The notes beneath the pieces are model-generated. The model was not told where the DNA came from. It made no database searches and saw nothing but the letters and a program-made list of their open reading frames with translations. A DNA stretch of 64,000 bases. Origin: CADCTB01 sp964479465 (GTDB lineage: Bacteria; Actinomycetota; Acidimicrobiia; Acidimicrobiales; AC-14). Below are positions 57,474 through 64,000 of this stretch, piece by piece (position 1 is the stretch's first letter; each line of letters opens with the position of its first letter). The stretch spans positions 57,008 through 121,007 of the forward strand of contig CAYZMG010000004.1 in the NCBI GenBank assembly GCA_964479465.1, read 5' to 3'. The position numbers were made by a program, and so were the translations under genes.

Positions 57474-59177
57474 TCATCCTGGGATCGACACGGCCGCGAT
57501 CGCCTCCCGGTGGCGCTTCACGTTGTCGGCCCGATCCGTGGGGACGACGACCAGGCGGACACCGCCGGCGCCGATCGCCCGGTGGACCGCGGGCATGAGG
57601 TCGTCGGCCCGCATCACCCGCTCCGACGCGATCCCGTGTACCGCGGCCAACTGGCCCAGGTCGATGCCGTGCGGCGTCCCGAACAGCGTCTCGAAGTGAT
57701 CGCCGCCGGCCTGGGGGAGGAAGTTGAAGATGCCGCCGCCGTCGTTGTCGAGGACCACGAACGTGGCGTCGAGGTTGCGCCGGCCGGCGCCGAGCAGGCC
57801 GCCGGCGTCGTGGAGGAAGGTGAGGTCGCCGCAGAGGGCGACGGCGGGCTCGCCGGCGCTGGCCGCGCCGAGCACCGTCGACACGAAGCCGTCGATGCCG
57901 TTGACCCCCCGGTTGGACAGGAACCGCAGCCCGGTCCGGGGCCGGGCGAAGGACTCGACGTCGCGCACCGGCATGCTCGACCCCACGACCAGCGTCGTGC
58001 CTGACCGCAGGCCGGCGACGAGGTCGCGGGCCACCCGGCCCTCGAACGGCTCGGGCCAGGAGTCGAGCAGCCCGTCGAGGTCGCGCCGGGCGGCGCGCTC
58101 GGCGGACAGCCACGACGACAGCCAGAACGACTGGCCACGGGCCGGCCCTCTGGCCGCGACGGCGTCGAGCAGCGCGGTGGGGTCGGCGACGATGCGCTCG
58201 GCCGAGGAGCGGTTGGGGTCGAGCCAGGCGCCGTCGGGGTCGACGAGGATCTGGCGCACGGAGGCGTCGAGCCATGACGACCCGGCCCGACCGGTCAGGG
58301 GCGCGCCGAGGCGGAGGGCGACGTCGGGCCGCAGCGACTTCAGCACCCCCGGCGACCGCAGCAGAGCGTCGTAGGTGGAGATGGCGTTCGGTCCCTGGCG
58401 GGCGCCCGACAGCGGGTCGGCCAGCACGGGCCACTTGGCGGCGGCGGCGAAGCGCTCGACCGCCTCGGGATCCACGCCGGCGCCCCAGCCGGCCACCACC
58501 ACGCCCCGCGTCTCGGCGGCGACCAGGAAGGCGAGCCGGTCGACGTCGGCCGGGTCGGGCTGCGGGAGGCGGCCGGTCGACGCCACCCACGGCGCCCCGT
58601 CGTCGCGACCTGGCGGCAGGACGATCTCGGCGCCGCTCGGCACGAGCGGCTCCCGGAACGCCAGGTTGAGGTGCACCGGCCCCGCCGGCGGGCCGGCGGC
58701 GGTGGCCGCGGCGCGGGCCGCGACCGAGCGCCAGTACGGCCGCTCGGCGTCGGCCGGTGAGGGGGCGCCGACCTCGGCGAACCAGCGCAGGCTGTCGCCG
58801 TAGAGCTTGAGCTGGTCGACGGCCTGGCCGGCGCCGGTGTCCCGCAGCTCGGGCGGGCGGTCGGCGGTGCACACGATCAGCGGCACCCGGGCGTGGAAGG
58901 CCTCCAGGACCGCGGGGTGGAACTCCGCCGCCGCCGTGCCCGAGGTGCAGAGCACGACCGCCGGCCGGCCCGTCGCCTTGGCTGCACCCAGAGCGAAGAA
59001 CGACCCGGACCGCTCGTCGAGGAACACGTGCACGGCGATCCGGCCGTCGGCGGCGAGGGCCAGCGCCAGCGGTGTGGAGCGGGAGCCCGGGCTCACCGCC
59101 GCGGTCGTCACGCCGGCCCGGGCCCACTCGTCGACGAGGGTTCGGGCCAGTGCCGCGTTGAGGTCGCCCTCGTTCAT
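57474..59177 (-). CDS. menD: SEPHCHC synthase (2-succinyl-5-enolpyruvyl-6-hydroxy-3-cyclohexene-1-carboxylate synthase)
   Basis: 567 aa ThDP enzyme of menaquinone synthesis. AVSPGSRSTPLALAL, catalytic-Glu region FLDERSGSFFALG, LCTSGTAAAEFHPAV, and the C-terminal ThDP/metal motif GDLTFLHDAGG with DNDGGGIFNFLPQ. Start taken at ATG 59177 (MNEGDLNAAL); an upstream in-frame ATG at 59195 is possible. Divergent from menH with 32 bp between starts. Confidence 0.93.
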   Translation of the reverse strand: MNEGDLNAALARTLVDEWARAGVTTAAVSPGSRSTPLALALAADGRIAVHVFLDERSGSFFALGAAKATGRPAVVLCTSGTAAAEFHPAVLEAFHARVPLIVCTADRPPELRDTGAGQAVDQLKLYGDSLRWFAEVGAPSPADAERPYWRSVAARAAATAAGPPAGPVHLNLAFREPLVPSGAEIVLPPGRDDGAPWVASTGRLPQPDPADVDRLAFLVAAETRGVVVAGWGAGVDPEAVERFAAAAKWPVLADPLSGARQGPNAISTYDALLRSPGVLKSLRPDVALRLGAPLTGRAGSSWLDASVRQILVDPDGAWLDPNRSSAERIVADPTALLDAVAARGPARGQSFWLSSWLSAERAARRDLDGLLDSWPEPFEGRVARDLVAGLRSGTTLVVGSSMPVRDVESFARPRTGLRFLSNRGVNGIDGFVSTVLGAASAGEPAVALCGDLTFLHDAGGLLGAGRRNLDATFVVLDNDGGGIFNFLPQAGGDHFETLFGTPHGIDLGQLAAVHGIASERVMRADDLMPAVHRAIGAGGVRLVVVPTDRADNVKRHREAIAAVSIPG

Positions 59178-59209
59178 GTGAGGACGCCGGCCCATGTGAG
59201 ACTGCTCCG

Positions 59210-59980
59210 GTGACCGTGGCCCTGCACCGGGCGTTCGACTGGAGAGGCCCGGACCGCATCGTGCTGGTGCACGGGTTCACCCAGACTTTGCGGTCCTGGG
59301 ACCGCCTGGCCGCTCTGCTCAGCGAGACGTTCCAGGTCGTGCGGGTCGACCTGCCCGGACACGGGGGTTCGGCCGAGGTGGACCTGGACTTCGCCGAGAC
59401 GGCCGAGGCCATCGGTGAGGCCGGCGGGGCGGCGACCTACATCGGGTACTCGCTCGGCGGCCGGCTGTGCCTGCGCCTGGCCCTCGACCATCCGGAGCTC
59501 GTGCAGTCGCTGGTGGTGGTGGGGGCGTCGCCGGGACTGGCCGGCAGCGAGGATCGGGCGGCGAGACGGGCGGCGGACGAAGCCCTGGCCACCGACATCG
59601 AGCGCATGGGGACGGCGGCGTTCCTGGACCGCTGGCTGGCCCAGCCCCTGTTCGCCTCCCTCAACCCGCAGCCCGACGACCTCGAGGGCCGCCTGGCCAA
59701 CACCCCCGCCGGGCTGGCCACCGCCCTGCGCCGGCTCGGCGCCGGCGTGCAGGAGCCGCTGTGGGACCGGCTGGGCGAGCTGAGGATGCCCGTCCTGGCT
59801 ATCACCGGCCAGGAGGACGCCAAGTTTTCCCGCCTGGCCGAGGAAATGGTCGCCGCCATCGGCGTCAATGCCCAGGCGGTGGCGCTGGCCGGCGCCGGCC
59901 ACGCCGCCCACCTGGAACGCCCGGTGAGCTTCCACCGGCTGCTGACCGCCTTCCTCCTGCTTCATTCGCTGGCCCGGTAG
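59210..59980 (+). CDS. menH: MenH-like alpha/beta hydrolase
   Basis: 256 aa. Oxyanion-hole LVHGFTQTLRSWD, nucleophile elbow IGYSLGGRLCL, Asp in ITGQEDAKF, His in GAGHAAHLERP. Location between menD and menC supports the SHCHC synthase role, although family members are hard to separate from generic hydrolases. GTG start. The 3' end overlaps menC by 19 bp (convergent). Confidence 0.87.
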   Translation: MTVALHRAFDWRGPDRIVLVHGFTQTLRSWDRLAALLSETFQVVRVDLPGHGGSAEVDLDFAETAEAIGEAGGAATYIGYSLGGRLCLRLALDHPELVQSLVVVGASPGLAGSEDRAARRAADEALATDIERMGTAAFLDRWLAQPLFASLNPQPDDLEGRLANTPAGLATALRRLGAGVQEPLWDRLGELRMPVLAITGQEDAKFSRLAEEMVAAIGVNAQAVALAGAGHAAHLERPVSFHRLLTAFLLLHSLAR

Positions 59981-60780
59981 GCCGCCAGCAGGGCGGGGTC
60001 GGGGACGGGCCGCCGGACCTTCAACACGCCGTCGACCGGGACGAGCGGGTCGGCCACGATGTCGCGCTCAGGGGCCCCGAGCCCGCACGCGTACGGCATC
60101 TGGTCCAGCGCCGCGGCCAGGGCGAGGCCGGCGGCGACACCGACCGAGGTCTCGAACATCGAGGACACGACGACCGGCAGACCGGCGGCGTCGATGATGT
60201 CGAGCGTGGCGGCAAAACCGCCGAGGGGCTGGACCTTCACGACGAGAACGTCGGCGACGAGCCGGCGGGCGTCGTCGACCGTACGCACGCACTCGTCGGC
60301 CGCGACAGGGACGGCTACCCGCCGGCGGACCGCCGCCAGGTCCTCGATGGACGCCACCGGCTGCTCGACCAGCTCCAGGTCGTAGGGCGCCATGGCCACG
60401 ATCCGGGCCACCGCGGTGGCGACGTCCCACGCCCCGTTGGCGTCGATCCGCAACCGGCCATGGGGCCCGATGGCGTCCCGCACGGCTGCGACCCGGTCCA
60501 CGTCGCCGGCGTCACCGACCTTGACTTTGACGTCGCGGTGGCCCACTGCAACCGCGGCAGCCTCATCAGGCCGCAATGCCGGCACGAGGGCGTTCACTCT
60601 TACCTCTTCACGCACCGGCGCCGGCCACGCCACTGTCGCAGCCTCCTCGGCCGCCCGCCAACACCTCTCCGGGTCCGACGGGTAGCCGGGGAGCGGTGAC
60701 CACTCGCCCCAGCCGGCTGGCCCGTGGAGCAGGACCACATGGCGGGACAGGCGCACCCGGTACTGGGTGAGAGTCGTCAC
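59962..60780 (-). CDS. menC: o-Succinylbenzoate synthase
   Basis: 272 aa enolase-superfamily enzyme. Second-strand Lys in DVKVKVG, metal ligands in RIDANGAWD, ELVEQPV and AADECVR, and the C-terminal catalytic Lys in VVKVQPLGG. Somewhat short at the N-terminal capping domain compared with common MenC proteins, as in other actinobacteria. Upstream of it on the same strand is menA. Confidence 0.9.
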   Translation of the reverse strand: MTTLTQYRVRLSRHVVLLHGPAGWGEWSPLPGYPSDPERCWRAAEEAATVAWPAPVREEVRVNALVPALRPDEAAAVAVGHRDVKVKVGDAGDVDRVAAVRDAIGPHGRLRIDANGAWDVATAVARIVAMAPYDLELVEQPVASIEDLAAVRRRVAVPVAADECVRTVDDARRLVADVLVVKVQPLGGFAATLDIIDAAGLPVVVSSMFETSVGVAAGLALAAALDQMPYACGLGAPERDIVADPLVPVDGVLKVRRPVPDPALLAAYRASE

Positions 60781-60841
60781 AGGTCCACCCTCTGCCGAGG
60801 GATGGCCCAGTGAATGCTTGCCGGACGGCCTCCCGGGCCGG

Positions 60842-61708
60842 TCACAGGGCCAGGCCGGCGGCGAGCAGGGCGGAGAAGGTGAGCTGGAGGCGGGCGGTGC
60901 CGATCAGCGCCTGCACCAGCGAGGGCGGGTCGGTCTTGGTGGCGACGATCCGCAGCGGCGGCACGGCGAGGGGCACGGCCAGCAGGGCGACGAGAGCGGC
61001 CGGCGCCGAGGTGGCCAGAGCCACGACGGTCAGCACCGACAGGATGATGGTGGCGCGGAACAGCATGCGGGTCCGGGCCTTGCCGACCCGCACGGCGAGG
61101 GTCCGCTTGCCGACGTCGCGGTCGGAGTCGACGTCGCGCAGGTTGTTGACCAGCAAAATGGCGCAGGCCAGCAGTCCGACGGGGATGGCCGCCGCCACCG
61201 CCAGCCAGGGCACCCGCTCCAGGTGCACGTAGGCCGACCCGCACGTGGCCACGAAGCCGAAGAACACCAGGACCATGACCTCGCCCAGTCCCGACGAGGC
61301 GTACGGCTTGGGACCGCCCGAGTACAGGCCGGCGGCCAGAATCGAGACCGCACCCACAATGATCAGGCGCCAGTCGACCGCAACGGCCAGGACGATCCCG
61401 ATCAGCCCGCCGGCGGCGAAGCACAGTAGGGCCGCCCGCTTGACCGCGGCCGGCGAGGCCAGGCCGCCGGCGACGAGGCGGACCGGGCCCCGGCGCTGGG
61501 TGTCGACGCCCCGCACCCCGTCGGAGTAGTCGTTGGCGTAGTTGACGCCGACCTGGAGGGCGACGGCCAGCAGGAGGCAGAACAGGGCCCGCCACCACAC
61601 GACGTCGCCGTAGCGGGACGCCACCGCGGTACCCACCAGCACCGGCGAGACCGCCGCGCCCAACGTGCGGGGCCGGGCGCCCTGGAACCAGTTTGCGGCC
61701 GTCGTCAC
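60842..61708 (-). CDS. menA: 1,4-dihydroxy-2-naphthoate polyprenyltransferase
   Basis: 288 aa UbiA-superfamily membrane enzyme attaching the isoprenoid tail. N-terminal ANWFQGARPRTLGAAVSPVLVG, first Asp motif NYANDYSDGVRGVD, second motif NNLRDVDSDRDVGKRTLAVRVG. Start is GTG 61708 overlapping the menB stop (GTGA); longer extensions read menB out of frame. Confidence 0.93.
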   Translation of the reverse strand: MTTAANWFQGARPRTLGAAVSPVLVGTAVASRYGDVVWWRALFCLLLAVALQVGVNYANDYSDGVRGVDTQRRGPVRLVAGGLASPAAVKRAALLCFAAGGLIGIVLAVAVDWRLIIVGAVSILAAGLYSGGPKPYASSGLGEVMVLVFFGFVATCGSAYVHLERVPWLAVAAAIPVGLLACAILLVNNLRDVDSDRDVGKRTLAVRVGKARTRMLFRATIILSVLTVVALATSAPAALVALLAVPLAVPPLRIVATKTDPPSLVQALIGTARLQLTFSALLAAGLAL

Positions 61709-62529
61709 GGGCGCTTCGGGAACCTCGAGAAGTCGGGCTTGCGCTTCTGCACGTAGGCGTCGCGGCCCTCCTGGGCCTCCTCGGAGAGGTAGTAGAGGAG
61801 GGTGGCATCGCCGGCCAGCTGCTGGACGCCTGCCAGCCCGTCGGTATCGGCCGCGAAGCCAGCCTTGAGCAGGCGCATGGCCAGGGGGCTGTGCTGGAGC
61901 ATCTCCCGGCACCACGCCACCGTCTCCGCCTCCAGCCGGTCGAGCGGGACGACGGTGTTCACGAGGCCCATGTCGAGGGCGGCCCGGGCGTCGTACTGGC
62001 GGCAGAGGAACCAGATCTCCTTGGCCTTCTTCTGGCCCACGGTGCGGGCGAGGAGGCCGGCGCCGTACCCGCCGTCGAAGGAGCCGACCCGGGGCCCGGT
62101 CTGGCCGAAGCGGGCGTTGTCGGCGGCGATGGTGAGGTCGCAGACGAGGTGGAGGACGTGTCCGCCGCCGATGGCGTAGCCGGCCACCATGGCGACGACC
62201 GGCTTGGGCAGGCGACGGATCTGGATCTGGAGGTCGAGCACGTTGAGCCGGCCGATCCCCTGGGCGTCCTTGTACCCGTCGTCGCCCCGCACCTTCTGAT
62301 CGCCGCCGGAGCAAAAGGCCAGCGGGCCCTCGCCGGTGAGGATGATGGCCCCGACGTCGAGGTCGTCCCGAGCCAGGACGAACGCCCTGGTCAGCTCGAA
62401 GATCGTCTGGGGCCGGAAGGCGTTGCGGACCTCGGGCCGGTTGATGGTGATCTTGGCGATGCCCTCGGCCACCTCGTAGCGGATGTCCTCCCAGACGCCG
62501 CGGGCTTCCCAGTCGGGGATGTCGTTCAT
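61705..62529 (-). CDS. menB: 1,4-dihydroxy-2-naphthoyl-CoA synthase
   Basis: 274 aa crotonase-fold enzyme. KITINRPEVRNAFRP, oxyanion-hole AFCSGGDQKVRG and AGYAIGGGHVLHLVCDLTIAA, catalytic-region GPRVGSFDGGYGAG, and the C-terminal SEEAQEGRDAYVQKRKPDFSRFPKRP typical of MenB. Promoter region carries two GGAG-N6-CTCC palindromes shared with merR. Followed by menA, then menC on the same strand. Confidence 0.95.
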   Translation of the reverse strand: MNDIPDWEARGVWEDIRYEVAEGIAKITINRPEVRNAFRPQTIFELTRAFVLARDDLDVGAIILTGEGPLAFCSGGDQKVRGDDGYKDAQGIGRLNVLDLQIQIRRLPKPVVAMVAGYAIGGGHVLHLVCDLTIAADNARFGQTGPRVGSFDGGYGAGLLARTVGQKKAKEIWFLCRQYDARAALDMGLVNTVVPLDRLEAETVAWCREMLQHSPLAMRLLKAGFAADTDGLAGVQQLAGDATLLYYLSEEAQEGRDAYVQKRKPDFSRFPKRP

Positions 62530-62547
62530 GGGTGTCGGCCTTTCAGA

Positions 62548-62578
62548 GGAGTAGCGACTCCTGGAGCGATCACTCCTA
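62548..62578. promoter_or_regulatory. Twin MerR-type operators between menB and rsgA
   Basis: GGAGTAGCGACTCC (62548-62561) and GGAGCGATCACTCC (62563-62576). Read on the minus strand, the second is GGAGTGATCGCTCC, one base different from the merR operator. Each is followed outward by a -10-like hexamer (TCTGAA toward menB, TACGAA toward rsgA). Confidence 0.6.
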
Positions 62579-62611
62579 CGAACAGCACGCTACCTTGGAA
62601 CTCGAACTCCG

Positions 62612-63631
62612 GTGTTCTCTGATCCTTCCTTCGACGCGCTCGTCCCCCTCGGGTGGGACGACCGGGTTGCCGCGCTTTACGCCTCCGTGGCCACCGAGGA
62701 GCATCAGCCCGCCCGGGTGGGGCGGGTCGACCGTGACCGCTGCACGGTGCGCACCGTCTCCGGGCAGCTGCGGGCCGCGGCCGAGGTCCTGCCCACGACC
62801 GGTGACTGGGTCGCCCTCCGGATGGATCCCCGGCCGGCGGTCGACATCATCCTCCCGCGCTGGTCGTCTTTGGAGCGCGAGGGCCAGCTGCTGGCGGCCG
62901 ACATCGACATCGTCTTCGTCGTGGCATCCCTCGACCGTCCGCTGAACCTGAACCGGATCGAGCGGGAGCTCGTGCTGGCGTGGGACAGCGGGGCCCGGCC
63001 GGTGGTGGTGCTGACCAAGGCCGATGCCGTGGCCGACGCCGACGTGCTGGCGAAGACCGTCACCGCCCGGGCCGTCGGCCCTGACGTCGTGCTGACCAGT
63101 GCCACCGACGGGCGGGGCGTGGAAGAGGTGCTCGCCCACCTGCGCCCGAACCGGTCGGCCGTGCTCCTCGGGCCGTCTGGCGCCGGCAAGTCGACCCTGG
63201 TCAACCGGCTCCTGTCCGAGGACGCCCAGGCCATCGGCGAGGTGCGCGAGGGCGACCACCGGGGCCGGCACACGACGTCGTCGCGGCACCTGCTGGTCGT
63301 CCCCGGTGGCGGCGTGCTGATCGACACGCCGGGGCTGCGGTCGGTCGGTCTGACCGGTGCGGAGGGAGGGGTGGCGCTGGCCTTCCCCGACGTCGACGAG
63401 ATGGCCGAGGGCTGCAAGTTCCGGGACTGCCGGCACTCCGGGGAGCCGGGTTGCGCGGTCGCCGCCGCGGTGTCTGACGGTCGCCTGGACTCCGATCGCG
63501 TCGCCAGCTACGTCAAGCTGCAGGCCGAGCTGGAGGAGTCGACCAAGGAGCCGTGGGCCAAGGCGGCGGACAACCAGCAGGCTCGGGTCTTCTCCCGGGC
63601 CGTCAAGAAGTTCCCGAAAACGAAGAAGTAG
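62612..63631 (+). CDS. rsgA: Ribosome small-subunit-dependent GTPase A
   Basis: 339 aa, GTG start. N-terminal OB fold, circularly permuted GTPase motifs in the order G4 (LTKADAV), G1 (GPSGAGKSTLVN), G3 (DTPGLRSVG), and a C-terminal zinc finger CKFRDCRHSGEPGCAV. Assists late 30S maturation. Divergent from menB and possibly under the shared operators. Confidence 0.93.
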   Translation: MFSDPSFDALVPLGWDDRVAALYASVATEEHQPARVGRVDRDRCTVRTVSGQLRAAAEVLPTTGDWVALRMDPRPAVDIILPRWSSLEREGQLLAADIDIVFVVASLDRPLNLNRIERELVLAWDSGARPVVVLTKADAVADADVLAKTVTARAVGPDVVLTSATDGRGVEEVLAHLRPNRSAVLLGPSGAGKSTLVNRLLSEDAQAIGEVREGDHRGRHTTSSRHLLVVPGGGVLIDTPGLRSVGLTGAEGGVALAFPDVDEMAEGCKFRDCRHSGEPGCAVAAAVSDGRLDSDRVASYVKLQAELEESTKEPWAKAADNQQARVFSRAVKKFPKTKK

Positions 63632-63676
63632 GCCGGCCGATCTCCCCGGCCCCAGGGCCCGAGCGGAACCGGGTCG

Positions 63677-63682
63677 TACTGT
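63677..63682 (+). promoter_or_regulatory. Leaderless -10 element of the MDMPI remnant
   Basis: TACTGT ends 7 nt before the GTG at 63690. Confidence 0.4.
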
Positions 63683-63689
63683 GACCGGC

Positions 63690-63881
63690 GTGACGCCGGC
63701 AGACACCTACCACCGGCGGGCCGAGGCGTTCGCGGGGCTGATCGAGCGCACGCCGGCCGAGCGGTGGTCGGGCCGCCCGTGCCGGTACACGAGAACGCTC
63801 CTCTGCAGGACCGGGTGTCGGGCTTCTCGGGTGGGACCCGGCGTGGATAGGGCCTTGACTCTCGAACGTACGTTCGTGTAG
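63690..63881 (+). pseudogene. Truncated MDMPI/TIGR03086-like gene (mycothiol-dependent isomerase fold)
   Basis: GTG start, then TPADTYHRRAEAFAGLIERT and PAERWSGRPC, which match the N-terminus of TIGR03086/MDMPI proteins. The sequence then leaves the family abruptly at about 63784, where EGWT-type residues should follow, and runs into unrelated codons to a stop at 63881. Interpreted as a gene interrupted by the element that begins with the SOS-boxed gene downstream. Confidence 0.55.
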
Positions 63882-63884
63882 GGT
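63855..63884 (+). promoter_or_regulatory. SOS (LexA) box inside a promoter
   Basis: TTGACT (63855-63860), 18-bp spacer containing CGAACGTACGTTCG (63863-63876), then TAGGGT (63879-63884). The GAAC-N4-GTTC core matches the actinobacterial/mycobacterial LexA site. Confidence 0.75.
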
Positions 63885-63931
63885 AGGAGCCGACTTCCCC
63901 CCTCGTCAGGCCCCCAGTCGTGGGAGCCGTT

Positions 63932-64000
63932 GTGGACCCAACAGCAGAACTGGCCGGTGCGCTTGACGGGCTGTCCCGGCTCGACCCGGCGGTGCTGGGC
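63932..64000 (+). CDS. Start of a DUF222/13E12-like HNH endonuclease gene, cut by window end
   Basis: Only 23 codons are visible: GTG then DPTAELAGALDGLSRLDPAV. That Ala/Leu/Asp-rich opening resembles the DUF222 domain of 13E12-repeat HNH proteins, and an upstream LexA box is a known trait of several such genes in mycobacteria. Too short for certainty. Confidence 0.4.
   Translation, partial: MDPTAELAGALDGLSRLDPAVLG

Noticed and set aside
52527..62576. GGAG-N6-CTCC sites as chance matches
   Set aside because: An 8-base palindromic core can arise by chance in 64 kb, but the N6 agreement, spacer placement at merR and tandem placement at menB make chance unlikely; kept as a finding pending a genome scan.
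1..64000. tRNA, rRNA, riboswitch or CRISPR features
   Set aside because: Intergenic gaps are short and show only hairpins, promoters and gene remnants; no cloverleaf, rRNA-like or spaced-repeat pattern was recognised by eye.

Overview
The window is a high-GC, gene-dense chromosomal segment from an actinobacterium. Its features fit a member of the Acidimicrobiia or a relative: menaquinone biosynthesis genes, a caa3-type oxidase, a LigC-type ATP-dependent ligase, an NnaR-like HemD/winged-helix regulator, a BTAD (SARP-type) regulator, a mycothiol-style MDMPI gene fragment, and many start codons lying 5-9 nt downstream of a -10 hexamer (leaderless promoters). Two runs of ten Ns (13294-13303, 38923-38932) show a scaffolded draft assembly. 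The genus is not resolvable from sequence alone. No rRNA, tRNA or CRISPR array was seen.

Layout. 1-3 kb: 3' part of a CopB-like P1B ATPase, then a membrane M50 protease. 3-10.4 kb (minus strand): a complete caa3 oxidase operon (ctaC-ctaD-ctaE-ctaF-ctaG), followed by a two-gene module of a membrane-anchored Ig-like protein and an Asp-box propeller. 10.5-13.7 kb: Zn/Mn ABC transporter divergent from a Fur/Zur regulator, with a 25-bp imperfect palindrome between them. 13.8-18.8 kb: a second, highly atypical oxidase-like locus (membrane-cupredoxin fusion, COX3-like, COX1-like lacking every CuB/heme a3 ligand, N-terminally short CtaG) next to ctaB. 18.9-26.3 kb: PD40 propeller, PLP enzyme, Cys-rich BTAD regulator, class-A-beta-lactamase-like protein, phosphoesterase, PHP protein. 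26.4-30.2 kb: a second copy of the Ig-like/Asp-box module with an additional Asp-box lipoprotein. 30.2-35.2 kb: a 55-codon small gene and treYZ. 35.3-41.4 kb: LuxR regulator, LigC, anti-sigma-like kinase, sigma factor, NagZ-like lipoprotein, Hsp20. 41.4-46.1 kb: a PKD-like gene remnant and a nitrate-type ABC transporter divergent from nnaR. 46.2-49.7 kb: two secreted repeat proteins, one frameshifted. 49.8-51.3 kb: sulfurtransferase/sufE pair. 51.3-62.5 kb: Clp_N regulator with twin operators, a MerR regulator, and a near-complete menaquinone gene set (menG, menF, menD, menH, menC, menA, menB; no menE seen). 62.6-64 kb: rsgA, then a truncated MDMPI gene abutting an SOS-boxed gene start resembling DUF222/13E12.

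How the genes fit together. Respiration dominates: menaquinone synthesis, heme O synthesis (ctaB), a functional-looking caa3 oxidase, copper and zinc handling, and a paralogous oxidase-like complex that appears to have kept the low-spin heme site but lost the oxygen-reducing centre. A MerR regulator at the head of the menG-menF segment has a palindrome (GGAG-N6-CTCC) in the spacer of its own promoter. The same palindrome occurs twice between menB and rsgA, suggesting a local regulon. The strongest candidates for undescribed biology are the CuB-less oxidase-like locus, the duplicated Ig-like/Asp-box membrane module, and this MerR operator set.
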